Shown: positions 10,124-19,402, numbered from the stretch's first letter. The stretch: 64,000 nucleotides of DNA from JAOUJD01 sp963811265 (GCA_963811265.1 CAWEQS010000026.1:186001-250000); one strand, 5' to 3'. The notes: generated from the sequence alone by a model not told the origin. A program made the numbers and translations.

Positions 10124-11518
10124 CTACTTCGCCATCCGGCGCATCACCTCGAGGTGCCGCTCCGCTTCCACGGCGGCCGGATCTCCGGCGTGGCGCTTGG
10201 CCAGATACTGGAAGATGCGCTTCGCTTCCTCGGGCTGGTTTCCATAGTCCGCCATCAGCTGGGCCCCCAGCAGGTACGCGCGGGGGATGTCGGGGTGATT
10301 CGGATGCTTCCTGTCGAACGCGCGGACCAGTCGTCCCGCGATCTTCGGATTGCCGGCGCGAAACGCCGCCTGCGCCAGCGGAACGATGTTGCCCACCTCG
10401 CGCATCGTCCAGTCCGGGCTCCTGCCCACGGTGTCCTCGTAGAGCTCGAGCGCCTCCCGCCAGTTCTGCGACTTCACGAGCAACGTCATGTACTGGTCCG
10501 CGTGCGACTCGATGTGGGAGGCGTCGCCGTCGGCAACCAGCAAGCGGTGGTAGCGCCCGTGCAGCGCGAGGTCGTTCGGCCGGTCACGCAGGTCCTCGGA
10601 GAGCAGTCCGATCGCTTCCTTGATCTCGCCGGCCGCGATCATCTGTCCGATCAGCGTGTCGCGCGTGCGGGTCCTGGAGTCGCCGCTGCGCGATGTGGCT
10701 GTGATCCGGACCCGCTCCGCGCCCGGGCCGACGACGGCGATCTCGAGCGTGTCGGCGTACTGGTACATCGCGTAGCCGATCATCGCGCAGATGACGTACG
10801 TGAAGTACCAGAAGCCCACTGACATGAAGAAGAGCAGCGCGACGCCGCCGAAACCGATCGCCGTCGTTGCTCCGCCAGCCATTCCCAGCGCTCCCGCGCC
10901 CAGCCCGCCGGCGACCGCGAGCGCCGCCATGCCGTAGGTGCGGCACAGGTCGGCGCAGAACACGAACGCCGCCAGCGCCGCATATGGCTTGCCGATGCGC
11001 TGAATCAGCGTGACGAGTTCCGCGGGGTTCAGCGCAGAGCGCAGGCTGCCCGTGATGACGAGACGCATCGTCGCCGCCGGCATGACGACGACAAACAGCG
11101 CGAGCCAGACCAGCAGGGTGAAGAACTCGCTGCCGCGCGTGAGCATCGCCGCAAGGCCGAGGACCAGGCCGAAGACGAAGTTCATCGCGACGTACTTGTA
11201 CGGGAGGTACGGGCTGACGAGGTCTTCGTCCGACAGCGGATAGTCGCCCGGCTGGAGGAAGCCGCGGGACGATCGCTCGATGATCTTGAAGCCGTAGCGC
11301 GCTCCGATGACGAGCACGGCGAGCATTCCGGCCAGGCCGGCGAGCACACCCAGCGCACCGAGGAAGAAGAGCGCGAACGCGATCACGCCGGCGACGGCGA
11401 GTCCGGCGATTCGCATCAGCACGGCGCGATCGAGCGGCAGCGTGAAGAACTTGTGGATGCGCTGCCAGAACGGTTCGACAACAGCGGCCGGACTGAACGC
11501 GTCGGTGGTGGAGGACAT
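10124..11518 (-). CDS. Multi-pass membrane protein with helical-repeat C-terminus, function unknown
   Basis: 464 aa. Residues ~35-245 contain about six hydrophobic segments (AGLAVAGVIAFALFFLGAL, YVAMNFVFGLVLGLAAML, LVWLALFVVVMPAATM and others), including a Gly/Ala-rich pair around GGLGAGALGMAGGATTAIG. The C-terminal ~190 residues look like a soluble TPR or SEL1-like helical domain (AGEIKEAIGLLSEDL, WREALELYEDTV, EEAKRIFQYLAKRH). I do not recognise a named family; bacterial DUF4013-like membrane proteins are a possibility. It is convergent with the rhomboid gene and lies 86 bases after the ABC permease on the same strand, so it could be last in that operon. Confidence 0.65.
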   Translation of the reverse strand: MSSTTDAFSPAAVVEPFWQRIHKFFTLPLDRAVLMRIAGLAVAGVIAFALFFLGALGVLAGLAGMLAVLVIGARYGFKIIERSSRGFLQPGDYPLSDEDLVSPYLPYKYVAMNFVFGLVLGLAAMLTRGSEFFTLLVWLALFVVVMPAATMRLVITGSLRSALNPAELVTLIQRIGKPYAALAAFVFCADLCRTYGMAALAVAGGLGAGALGMAGGATTAIGFGGVALLFFMSVGFWYFTYVICAMIGYAMYQYADTLEIAVVGPGAERVRITATSRSGDSRTRTRDTLIGQMIAAGEIKEAIGLLSEDLRDRPNDLALHGRYHRLLVADGDASHIESHADQYMTLLVKSQNWREALELYEDTVGRSPDWTMREVGNIVPLAQAAFRAGNPKIAGRLVRAFDRKHPNHPDIPRAYLLGAQLMADYGNQPEEAKRIFQYLAKRHAGDPAAVEAERHLEVMRRMAK

Positions 11519-11604
11519 GGGCGTATCGCGCGAGGGGTCTCTCGCAGACTACGGGGCCGGCGATGCGCTGTCCAGAGACGGCCAATCCCGGGGAGGCGGG
11601 TGCG

Positions 11605-12432
11605 TCAGAGCTTCTCGGTCTCGCCTGCGCGCGGCTGCCAGCGCATCAGGTGCCTCTCGACGCGTCCGACCGCCCAGTCGAGCACGAGGGCGAACGCGGT
11701 GAGGACCAGGATGCCCGCCATCACGGTGTTGATGTCGAACGTGCCCTCGGCCTGCAGGATCAGGTAGCCGACGCCCCGCGACGAGCCCAGGTACTCGCCG
11801 ACGACAGCGCCGACGAAGGCAAGGCCGACCGACGTGTGCAGCGACGAGAACACCCAGCTCGTCGCGCTGGGCAGGTACACGTGCCGCAGCAGCTGGTTGC
11901 GGCCGGCGCCGAGCATCCGCGCGTTGGCGAGCACCGTGGGACTCACCTCCTTCACGCCCTGGTAGACGTTGAAGAAGACGATGAAGAACACGAGCGTGAA
12001 GCCCAGCGCGACTTTCGAGGCGATGCCCAGCCCGAACCACACCGCGAAGATCGGCGCCAGGATCACGCGCGGCATGGAATTCATCGCCTTGATGTACGGA
12101 TCGAAGATGGCCGCGGCGATCGGCGACAGCGCGAGCCACATGCCGATCACGAGTCCCGCCACCGTGCCGAACAGGAACGCCAGCACGGTTTCGAGCAGCG
12201 TCACCCACAGGTGGCCGTAGATGTCGTGGTCGGTGACGAACCAGTCCCAGATGCGCACGAAGATCTTGATCGGCTCGCCGAAGAAGAACGCCGCCTGGCG
12301 ATCGTTCTCGAACATGAGCGGCGGGATCACGCCCGGGGTGGTCATGGCCCACCAGAAGACGAAGATCACGACCAGCACCAGCGCCTGCCAGAACCGCAGG
12401 GTCCCCGTGCGCGGACGGATGAACTTCCACAT
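11605..12432 (-). CDS. ABC transporter permease, SsuC/TauC type
   Basis: 275 aa with about six transmembrane segments and the binding-protein-dependent transport permease domain. The EAA-like cytoplasmic loop is SPTVLANARMLGAGRNQLLRHVYLPSA, the surface that contacts the ATPase. The closest family is nitrate/sulfonate/taurine/bicarbonate importers. It starts one base after the ATPase stop codon, so translation is probably coupled. Substrate is not deducible from the permease. Confidence 0.88.
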   Translation of the reverse strand: MWKFIRPRTGTLRFWQALVLVVIFVFWWAMTTPGVIPPLMFENDRQAAFFFGEPIKIFVRIWDWFVTDHDIYGHLWVTLLETVLAFLFGTVAGLVIGMWLALSPIAAAIFDPYIKAMNSMPRVILAPIFAVWFGLGIASKVALGFTLVFFIVFFNVYQGVKEVSPTVLANARMLGAGRNQLLRHVYLPSATSWVFSSLHTSVGLAFVGAVVGEYLGSSRGVGYLILQAEGTFDINTVMAGILVLTAFALVLDWAVGRVERHLMRWQPRAGETEKL

Positions 12433-12433
12433 G

Positions 12434-13246
12434 TCAGGCCGCCAGCTTCTGCTGGGCGTAGCCCTTCAGGACTTCCTCGCGCATGACGTCCCAGATCGCC
12501 TTGTGCAGTTCGATGAAGCGCGAGGTGATGCGGACCTCGGCCACGTCACGCGGCCGCGGCAGGTCGATCACGAACTCGCCGATCGGATGGGACGCCGGCC
12601 CGGCCGACAGCACCACCACCCGGTCGCTCATCGCGATCGCCTCGTCGAGGTCGTGCGTGATGAACAGGACCGCCTTGCGCTTGGCCGCCCAGAGTTCGAG
12701 GACCTCGTTCTCCATCAGCTGCCGCGTCTGGATGTCGAGCGCCGAGAACGGCTCGTCCATCAGGATGATGTCCGGGTCCAGCACGAGCGTCTGCGCCAGC
12801 GAGGTCCGCTTGCGCATGCCGCCCGACAGCTGGTGCGGATAGCGGTCGCCGAAGCCGCCGAGGCCGACGCGCTTGAGCCACTCGTCGGCGCGTGCGCCCG
12901 CCTCCTGCGGATCGACGCCGTGAAACTCGAGCCCCGCCATCACGTTGCGCCGCGCCGTGCGCCATGGCATCAGGGCCTCGCTCTGGAACATGTATCCGGC
13001 GCGGCCGTTGATTCCGGCGAGCGGCTCGCCGAACACGCGGATCGTCCCTGCGCTCGGTTCCAGCAGGCCGGCGGCGACGTTCAGCAGCGTGCTCTTGCCG
13101 CAGCCCGTCGGCCCCACCACGCTGACGAACTCGCCGGGCGCGACGTCGAGCGTGACGTCGCGCACCGCCGTGTAGCGCTGGCTGCGGTCGTCGCGGCTGA
13201 CGAACGTGCAGGTGATGCCGGTCAGTGACAGTGCGGGGGCGTTCAT
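12434..13246 (-). CDS. ABC transporter ATP-binding protein, SsuB/TauB type
   Basis: 270 aa. Walker A GPTGCGKS at 45-52, signature LSGGMRKRTSLAQ, Walker B ILMDEPFSALD and the switch histidine in FITHDLDEAIAMSD are all intact. It powers the importer whose permease follows directly and whose binding protein precedes it. The KR in the signature region (GGMRKR rather than GGMRQR) is a common variant. Confidence 0.92.
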   Translation of the reverse strand: MNAPALSLTGITCTFVSRDDRSQRYTAVRDVTLDVAPGEFVSVVGPTGCGKSTLLNVAAGLLEPSAGTIRVFGEPLAGINGRAGYMFQSEALMPWRTARRNVMAGLEFHGVDPQEAGARADEWLKRVGLGGFGDRYPHQLSGGMRKRTSLAQTLVLDPDIILMDEPFSALDIQTRQLMENEVLELWAAKRKAVLFITHDLDEAIAMSDRVVVLSAGPASHPIGEFVIDLPRPRDVAEVRITSRFIELHKAIWDVMREEVLKGYAQQKLAA

Positions 13247-13298
13247 GCGGACCGGGCCGCCTGCGCGGCCCGAAGTTCTGGCGGTGAAGCGGCCGCGA

Positions 13299-14345
13299 TT
13301 ATCCCTTCGGATACTTCGCGTTCGCCTTGCGGACGAAGTCGTTCGTGTAGACGGCCTTGAGGTCGAGCTTGGCGTTCTTCAGCGAGTCGTCGATGCTCTG
13401 CAGCGCGCGCAGCGCGGTCGCAGCACCCTGCTCGGGGATCATGCCGTCCGGCGAGAGCGCCTTCTGCGCCTTCAGGAAGGCGTCGATGTACACGGCGCGG
13501 TCGCCGAGCAGGAAGCTCTCCGGGACCGCCTTGACGATGTCGGACGGGCCGGCCTGCTGGATCCACTTGTTGGCGCGCACCATCGCGTTGGTCAGCGCCT
13601 GCACGGTGTTGGGGTTCTTGTCGATGAACCCCACCGGCGCGTACAGCGTGGCCGCGGGCATCGGACCGCCGAAGATCGAGTCCGCTTCGGCGACATCGCG
13701 CGTGTCCGAGACGATCTTGATGTCGTTGCTGCGGGACAGGATCGTGATCACCGGATCGAGGTTGGAGATCGCGTCGATCTGCCCCGCGCGCAAGGCGGCC
13801 ACCGCGCCCTGCGAGGCGCCGACGCCGACGTACGACACGTCGCTCGGCCTCAGCCCGGCCTTCGCCAGGACGAAGTTGCACAGGATGTTCGTCGACGAGC
13901 CGGGCGCGGTCACCCCGATCTTCTTGCCTTTCAGGTCGGCGACCGACTTGAAGTTCGGCATCGTCTTCGTGCTCACCGCCAGCACGATCTGCGGGGCGCG
14001 GCCCTGCAGGACGAAAGCCCTCATCGGCTGCCCTTTCGCCTGCATGTTGATGTTGTGCTCGAACGCGCCGGACACGACGTCCGCGCTGCCGCCCACCACC
14101 GCCTGCAACGCGCGGGCGCCGCCGGCGAAGTCGACGATGGTCACGTCGAGACCTTCCTGTTCGAAGAACTTCTTCTGCTCGGCGATCGTCAGCGGCAGGT
14201 AGTAGAGCAGGTTCTTGCCGCCCACCGCGATCGTCACCTTCTTGCGCTCGAGGTTCTGCGCCGAACCGGTCGTCGGGAACGCTGCGACAGCGGTCGCCGC
14301 TGCCCCGGCCGCCAGCACGTCGCGGCGGGTGTACGTCTTCTTCAT
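13299..14345 (-). CDS. ABC transporter substrate-binding protein, NMT1/THI5-like (SsuA type)
   Basis: 348 aa. The N-terminus MKKTYTRRDVLAAGAAATAVAAFPTTGSAQ is a signal peptide with a twin-arginine motif (RRDVLAAG), so Tat export is plausible. The mature protein has the PBP2 pattern LPLTIAEQKKFFEQEGLDV, FAGGARALQAVVGGSADVVSG and LKGKKIGVTAPGS typical of sulfonate, nitrate or pyrimidine-precursor binders. A strong AAGGAG site precedes the ATG. First gene of a three-gene import operon. Ligand unknown; the adjacent CoA transferase hints at an organic acid, which is only inference. Confidence 0.9.
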   Translation of the reverse strand: MKKTYTRRDVLAAGAAATAVAAFPTTGSAQNLERKKVTIAVGGKNLLYYLPLTIAEQKKFFEQEGLDVTIVDFAGGARALQAVVGGSADVVSGAFEHNINMQAKGQPMRAFVLQGRAPQIVLAVSTKTMPNFKSVADLKGKKIGVTAPGSSTNILCNFVLAKAGLRPSDVSYVGVGASQGAVAALRAGQIDAISNLDPVITILSRSNDIKIVSDTRDVAEADSIFGGPMPAATLYAPVGFIDKNPNTVQALTNAMVRANKWIQQAGPSDIVKAVPESFLLGDRAVYIDAFLKAQKALSPDGMIPEQGAATALRALQSIDDSLKNAKLDLKAVYTNDFVRKANAKYPKG

Positions 14346-14403
14346 GAGGTCTCCTTGATTTCTGCTTGTGCGCCCGCGCCCGGCCCGAGCGGTTGCGGCG
14401 ATC

Positions 14404-15618
14404 TTAAATCACGCCATCGTCCCGCAGCGCCCTGATCGTCGCCACGTCGTACCCGAGTTCACGCAGGACGTCGTCCGTATGTTCACCAAGGCGGGGGCCC
14501 AGCCATCGGGTTCCCCCGGGCGTCGCGGACAGCTTGGGCACGACCGCCGGCACCTTCATCGGCGTGCCGTCGGGCAGCGCGGCCTGCTCGAACATCTGCC
14601 GTGCCTGGAACTGCGCGTCGCGCACCATGTCGGCGACGCTGTAGATCCGCGAGACCGGCACGTCGGCCGCCGTCAGCGTGGCCAGCGCCTCCTCGATCGG
14701 GTGCCGGCCGCACCAGGCCTGGATCGCTCCGTCGATCTCCTCGACGCGCCTTGCCCGGCCTTCGTTGCGCGCCAGCCCGGGGTCGTTGGCGAGGTCCTCG
14801 CGCCCGATGGCGGTCATCAGCCGGCGATAGATCGCATCGCCGTTGCCCGCCACCACGATCGCCGCGCCATCCGCGCACTCGTAGGTGTTCGATGGAACGA
14901 TGCCCGGCAGCGAGCCCCCGGTGCGGGCGCGAACCGCGCCGAACACGTCGTATTCCGGCAGCGTGCTCTCCATCATGTTGAAGACCGCCTCGTAGAGCGC
15001 GACGTCCACCATCTGGCCCTCGCCCTTGCCACGCCCGCCGGTGGCGTCGCGGTGTCGCAGCGCCATCAGCGCGCCGACCACCGCGTGCAGCGCGGCGATC
15101 GAGTCGCCGATCGAGATGCCGATGCGAATCGGCGGACGATCGGGATAGCCGGTGACGTAGCGGATGCCGCCCATCGACTCCGCGATCGCGCCGAATCCAG
15201 GGCGGTCGCGCATCGGGCCCGTCTGCCCGTAACCGGAGATGCGCACCATCACCGTCGCCGGGTTCGCGGCGCGCAACTGCTCGTAACCGAGGCCCCACTT
15301 CTCCAGCACCCCGGGTCGGTAGTTCTCGACGACGACGTCCGCCTCGCGCGCGAGGCGCCGGGCGATCTCCTGCGCGCGCGGGTCCTTCAGGTTCAAAGCG
15401 ATCGACTTCTTGTTGCGCGACTGCACGTACCACCACAGCGAGGTGCCGTCGTGCAGGTAGCGCCAGTTGCGGATCGGATCGCCGGTCTTCGGATCCTCGA
15501 CCTTGATCACCTCGGCGCCGAACTCGGCGAACAGGCGCGACGCGAACGGCGCCGCGATCAACGTTCCCAGTTCGAGCACCTTGACGCCGGTGAGCGGCCC
15601 GTGGATCGGTCCGGCCAT
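14404..15618 (-). CDS. CaiB/BaiF family (class III) CoA-transferase
   Basis: 404 aa. The N-terminus GPLTGVKVLELGTLIAAPFASRLFAEFGAEVIKVEDP, followed by GDPIRNWR, RNKKSIALNLK and GYGQTGPMRDRPGFG, is diagnostic of class III CoA-transferases (formyl-CoA transferase and relatives), which move CoA between acyl-CoA and free acids. The ATG at 15618 has GGGAG 6 bases upstream; the longer open frame is an Arg/Ser-rich artefact. It begins one base after the MAPEG stop codon. A CoA-transferase next to recR is a familiar arrangement in Burkholderiales. Substrates unknown. Confidence 0.9.
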   Translation of the reverse strand: MAGPIHGPLTGVKVLELGTLIAAPFASRLFAEFGAEVIKVEDPKTGDPIRNWRYLHDGTSLWWYVQSRNKKSIALNLKDPRAQEIARRLAREADVVVENYRPGVLEKWGLGYEQLRAANPATVMVRISGYGQTGPMRDRPGFGAIAESMGGIRYVTGYPDRPPIRIGISIGDSIAALHAVVGALMALRHRDATGGRGKGEGQMVDVALYEAVFNMMESTLPEYDVFGAVRARTGGSLPGIVPSNTYECADGAAIVVAGNGDAIYRRLMTAIGREDLANDPGLARNEGRARRVEEIDGAIQAWCGRHPIEEALATLTAADVPVSRIYSVADMVRDAQFQARQMFEQAALPDGTPMKVPAVVPKLSATPGGTRWLGPRLGEHTDDVLRELGYDVATIRALRDDGVI

Positions 15619-15619
15619 C

Positions 15620-15994
15620 TCAGGCTCCCGAGACGAAGATCGTGATCGTCGCGACGACCCCGATGGTCCACACGATCGACCGTGGCCAGTGCCAGTCCGC
15701 GACGTAGAAGACGATGAACGCGGCACGCGCGAGAACGAACATCACGGCGAGTGCGTCGATCCGGTCCTGCGGCGCCTGCGTGAGGTGGGCGACGATCACC
15801 GCCGCCGCGAAGAAGGGAAACGCCTCGAAGCTGTTCGCCTGCGCGGCGTTCGCCCGCGCGCGGAAGCCCTGCTGCTTCTCGAGCCAGAGGCGCGGGTTGC
15901 GGTTGTCGAAGCGCTCGCCGCCCGACTTCGCGATCGAAACGGCGACGTACGGCATCAGGGCGGCGGCGAGCACGCACCAGTAGGCAGTGGTCAT
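15620..15994 (-). CDS. MAPEG-family membrane protein
   Basis: 124 aa with four hydrophobic helices. RFDNRNPRLWLEKQQGFRARANAAQANSFEAFPFFAAAVIVAH is the MAPEG signature region: RA.AAQ.NSFE followed by a hydrophobic helix. Bacterial homologues are small integral membrane proteins, often of unknown function and sometimes with glutathione-linked activity. It is tightly coupled to the CoA-transferase (1-base gap). Confidence 0.85.
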   Translation of the reverse strand: MTTAYWCVLAAALMPYVAVSIAKSGGERFDNRNPRLWLEKQQGFRARANAAQANSFEAFPFFAAAVIVAHLTQAPQDRIDALAVMFVLARAAFIVFYVADWHWPRSIVWTIGVVATITIFVSGA

Positions 15995-16048
15995 GGCAGC
16001 GGGGAAAGTCGACGACGCGGGGACGTCGAGTCTAGCGCCGCGGTCGGG

Positions 16049-16651
16049 TCAGGATGCCCGTCGGTCGAGCATCGCCTGCGCGATCGTGTTGACGTCGGTG
16101 TATTCGAGTTCGGCGCCGGCCGGAACGCCGCGCGCGAGCCGCGTCACCCTGATCTGCGGATCGCGCTCCTTCAGCAGCTGGCCGACGTAGTGCGCGGTCG
16201 CGTCGCCTTCCGGCGTGAACGAGGTGGCGACGATGACTTCCCCGACGACGCCGTCGGTGGCACGCGCGATCAGCCGCTCCATCTGGATCTCGCGCGGCCC
16301 GATGCCGTCGAGCGGCGACAGGCGCCCCAGCAGCACGAAGTACAGCCCGGAGTACGACAGCGACTGCTCGATCATCAGCTGGTCCGACGGCGACTCCACC
16401 ACGCAGAGCAGATGCGCGTCGCGCTTCGGGCTGCTGCACGTCTCGCAGACCGGCTGCTCGGTCAGCGTGTTGCAGCGCTCGCAGTGGCGGATCGTCTGCG
16501 CCGCCGCGAGCAGCGCCTCTCCGAGGCGCACCGCGGCGTCGCGGTCGTGCTGCAGCAGGTGGAAGGCGATTCGCTGCGCCGAACGCGGACCGATGCCGGG
16601 AAGATGCTTCAGCGCATCGACCAGCTTGTCGAGAGTGGGACCCAGGCGCAT
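16049..16651 (-). CDS. recR: Recombination mediator RecR
   Basis: 200 aa, standard length. Helix-hairpin-helix LPGIGPRSAQRIAF (17-30), a four-cysteine zinc finger C57/C60/C69/C72 (HCERCNTLTEQPVCETC) and a Toprim domain (LLCVVESPSDQLMIEQ). RecR with RecO/RecF loads RecA on SSB-coated gaps. Last member of the conserved dnaX-ybaB-recR group. Confidence 0.97.
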   Translation of the reverse strand: MRLGPTLDKLVDALKHLPGIGPRSAQRIAFHLLQHDRDAAVRLGEALLAAAQTIRHCERCNTLTEQPVCETCSSPKRDAHLLCVVESPSDQLMIEQSLSYSGLYFVLLGRLSPLDGIGPREIQMERLIARATDGVVGEVIVATSFTPEGDATAHYVGQLLKERDPQIRVTRLARGVPAGAELEYTDVNTIAQAMLDRRAS

Positions 16652-16766
16652 TTGCGTTGCAGTTGTGTTCGAGCCGGGCGCCCGGCCGCCCGAAGCCCGG
16701 CTCGCTGTTCAATCGCCCGAGGTGCACGTGCGACGGCGCAGCCGTCGCGTACACCGAGGGCGTCAA

Positions 16767-17093
16767 TCAAAATGGCAGCTTCATGCCGGGAGGCAGCGGC
16801 ATCCCCGCCGTGATCGCCGACATCTTCTCCTGCGACACCGCCTCGGCGCGGCGCACCGCGTCGTTGAACGCGGCCGCGACCAGGTCCTCGAGCATGTCCT
16901 TGTCGTCGCCGACGAGGCTGGGATCGATCGACACGCGGCGCACGTCGTGCTTGCAGGTCATCACCACTTTCACCATGCCCGCGCCCGACTGGCCTTCGAC
17001 TTCCGTGTTCGCCAGTTCTTCCTGCATGCGCTTCATGTCTTCCTGCATCTTCTGCGCCTTCTGCATCAGACCGGCGATCTGGGCCTTCATCAT
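16767..17093 (-). CDS. ybaB: YbaB/EbfC nucleoid-associated protein
   Basis: 108 aa. The coiled-coil N-terminus GLMQKAQKMQEDMKRMQEELANTEVEG and the core MVKVVMTCKHDVRRVSIDPSLV match YbaB/EbfC, a dimeric tweezer-shaped DNA-binding protein. The C-terminus is GMPLPPGMKLPF, typical of the family. It lies between dnaX and recR as in most proteobacteria. Confidence 0.95.
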   Translation of the reverse strand: MMKAQIAGLMQKAQKMQEDMKRMQEELANTEVEGQSGAGMVKVVMTCKHDVRRVSIDPSLVGDDKDMLEDLVAAAFNDAVRRAEAVSQEKMSAITAGMPLPPGMKLPF

Positions 17094-17153
17094 GGCGGGA
17101 CGTCCTCTGCTTCCTGGTGAGTTGGGGAGCGCGCTGGTTGCCGCGGCAGGCGG

Positions 17154-18813
17154 CTACGCGTCCTTCGGGCGGATCGACGCTGGATCGACCGACGCTCCGA
17201 AGTTGTCGAGCAATTCTCGCACGAAGGGATCGGCGTAGATGGCTTCCTCCGCCTGGCGCTGCCGGTCGGCGCGCGCCTGCTCGGCAATGCCGGCCGCCGT
17301 GGGGCCCGCCGTGGTTCCGACCTCGGCGCTCAGGCGGATCGGCCGGCCCAGCGCGTGGCTCACCGCCGCCTTCAGCTTGTCCAGCGTGCCGGCGTCGAGC
17401 AGTGTCTTCAGCGGCACGCGGAGCTTCATCGCGTCGCCCTCGTGCGAAACGAGTTCGCTGCGGCTCGCGAGTTCCTTCACGAGGCCGGCGACCTTCAAGC
17501 CGACCGACCAGCCCCGGCCAGTCGCCGTCGAACGGGACCGCGGCCGACGATTGCGGCGGCCCGCCCGCGGGCGCTGCCCGTGGGCTGTTCGATGCATCCG
17601 GCGCGGAGCGCGCCGCCGGTGCGATCGCGCGCGGGGCGGGGGCACTGGTCCGCGCAGCCGGCTGCGCCACGAGCGGTGCGGCGCGCGGAGTCGCCGCCTT
17701 GGCCTCTCCGACCGGGGCCGGAGCGAACGCCAGCATCCGCAGCAGCGTCATGGTGAAGCCCGCGTACTCGTCCGGCGCGAGGTGCATGTCGTTCCGTCCG
17801 TGCAGCGCGACCTGGTAGTAGAGCTGGACTTCGTCGGGCGCGAGCACGCCGGCGAGGCGCCGGATGTCGGCGGCTTCGACTTCGTCGTCCGGCACGGCAC
17901 CGGGCACCTGCTGTGCCAGCGCGATCCGATGCAGCAGGCTGGCAAGGTCGCGCGTCGCCTGGGCGAAGGACAGGCTGCGCTCGCCCATCTCGTCTGCGAT
18001 GGCCAGCGCCTGCTTCGCGTCGCGCGCGGCGATCGCATCCAGCACGCGGACGAGCGTTCCCTGGTCGATCGCGCCCAGCATCGCGCGCACTGCATCGAGC
18101 GTGACCGGACCCGCCGCGTAGGCGATCGCCTGGTCGAGCAGCGACAGTCCGTCGCGCATGCTTCCGCGCGCCGCCTGCGCCAGCATCCGCAGCGCGGCGG
18201 GCTCCGCCTCGATCTTCTCCTCGGCCAGGATCTCCGCCATGCGCGCCGCGATGCCGGCGGGTGTCATCTGCTTCAGGTTGAACTGCAGGCAGCGCGACAG
18301 CACGGTCACCGGGACCTTCTGCGGGTCCGTCGTGGCCAGGATGAACTTCACGTAGTCGGGCGGCTCCTCCAGGGTCTTCAGCATCGCGTTGAACGCGTGC
18401 GAGGACAGCTGGTGCACCTCGTCGATCATGTAGACCTTGAAGCGCGCATTGCTCGGCGCATACATCGCGCGCTCGAGCAGCTGGACCATCTCCTCGACGC
18501 CGCGGTTGCTCGCGGCGTCCATCTCGATGTAGTCGACGAAGCGGCCGGCGTCGATCGCGGTGCAGGCCTCGCACACGCCGCACGGCGTGGCGGTGATGCC
18601 GCCCTTGCCGTCCGGCCCGGTGCAGTTCAGCGCCTTGGCGAGGATGCGCGACAGCGTCGTCTTGCCGACGCCCCGCGTGCCCGTGAAGAGCCAGGCGTGA
18701 TGAAGCCGGTTCTCCGTGAGCGCGTGCGTCAGCGCGCGCACCACGTGCTCCTGGCCCACCAGCGTGGAGAAGTCACGCGGACGCCACTTGCGAGCCAGGA
18801 CCTGATACGACAT
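17154..18813 (-). CDS. dnaX: DNA polymerase III subunit gamma/tau DnaX (frameshift near 17500)
   Basis: Clamp-loader ATPase. MSYQVLARKWRPRDFSTLVGQEHV is the family start. Walker A GTRGVGKT is at 45-52, zinc cysteines at C64, C78, C81 and C84, and DEVHQLSSHAFNAMLKTLEEPP and the SRCLQFNLKQ arginine-finger motif follow. After a Pro/Ala-rich linker the frame reads DGDWPGLVGRLEG and then becomes nonsense. The tau C-terminal domain (GLKVAGLVKELASRSELV to PFVRELLDNFGASVDPASIRPKDA) continues in the +1 frame from about 17500 to a TAG at 17154. Removing one base near 17498-17511 gives a 552-aa tau. dnaX is essential, so an indel in the sequence is more likely than a broken gene. Confidence 0.9.
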
Positions 18814-18837
18814 GGCGACGATTCTACGGCGTGGCGA

Positions 18838-19332
18838 TCACTGCGAGGCCGCGCCAACGCCGCCGAAGCGCTGCAGCGACTCGCCCGCCAGGCGGCAGAT
18901 GCGCCAGTCCGGCAGCAGTTCGGCGCCGAGCGAGCGGTAGAACGCGATCGCGGGCTCGTTCCAGTCCAGCACGCTCCACTCGAACCGTCCGCAGCCACGC
19001 GTCACGGCAACGCGCGCGCAGTGGCTGATCAGCGCCTTGCCGATGCCGCGCCCGCGCGCCTCCGGAACGACGAAGAGATCCTCCAGGTAGAGGCCGCGGC
19101 GCGCGAGGAAGGTCGAATAGTTGTGGAAGAAGAGCGCAAAGCCCAAGGCGCGGTCGTCATCCCAGGCCACGACCGACTCGATCACCGGGTGCACGCCGAA
19201 CAGCTCGTTGCGGAGATCGTCCTCGGTGCCGACCACGAGGTGCGAAAGGCGCTCGTACTCGGCCAGCGCGCGGATCAGCGCGAGCACCGTTGCGCAGTCT
19301 TCCGGACGCGCAGGAACAATGCGAACAGTCAT
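18838..19332 (-). CDS. GNAT-family N-acetyltransferase
   Basis: 164 aa. The GNAT fold is shown by IVPARPEDCATVLALIRALAEYE, the beta-bulge strand LEDLFVVPEARGRGIGKALI with the acetyl-CoA loop RGRGIG, and WNEPAIAFYRSLGAEL. The arrangement of YLEDLFV followed by RGRGIGKALI and VLDWNEPAI resembles diamine (spermidine) N-acetyltransferases, but the substrate is not certain. It lies between ffs and dnaX on the same strand, 24 bases before dnaX. Confidence 0.88.
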   Translation of the reverse strand: MTVRIVPARPEDCATVLALIRALAEYERLSHLVVGTEDDLRNELFGVHPVIESVVAWDDDRALGFALFFHNYSTFLARRGLYLEDLFVVPEARGRGIGKALISHCARVAVTRGCGRFEWSVLDWNEPAIAFYRSLGAELLPDWRICRLAGESLQRFGGVGAASQ

Positions 19333-19365
19333 CGTGCCAGGGTGTTTTGAAGGGGGGAGGTCCAG

Positions 19366-19384
19366 GAGGGGGCACCGCCCCCTC
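19366..19384. terminator. Hairpin downstream of the SRP RNA gene
   Basis: GAGGGGGC-acc-GCCCCCTC forms an 8-bp stem about 65 bases beyond the predicted ffs 3' end and upstream of the GNAT gene. Without a T-run it is a weak intrinsic-terminator candidate for ffs. Confidence 0.4.
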
Positions 19385-19402
19385 TTGCATCTACATGGAA
19401 CG

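Noticed and set aside
16609..17500. Extension of the dnaX zero frame across ybaB and into recR
   Set aside because: Composition becomes Arg/Gly/Ala-rich nonsense and it overlaps two real genes; the tau C-terminus is found in the other frame.
17498..17511. Programmed ribosomal frameshift in dnaX
   Set aside because: Wrong direction (+1), no slippery A-run, no downstream stop to make gamma, and similar single-base insertions occur in unrelated genes.
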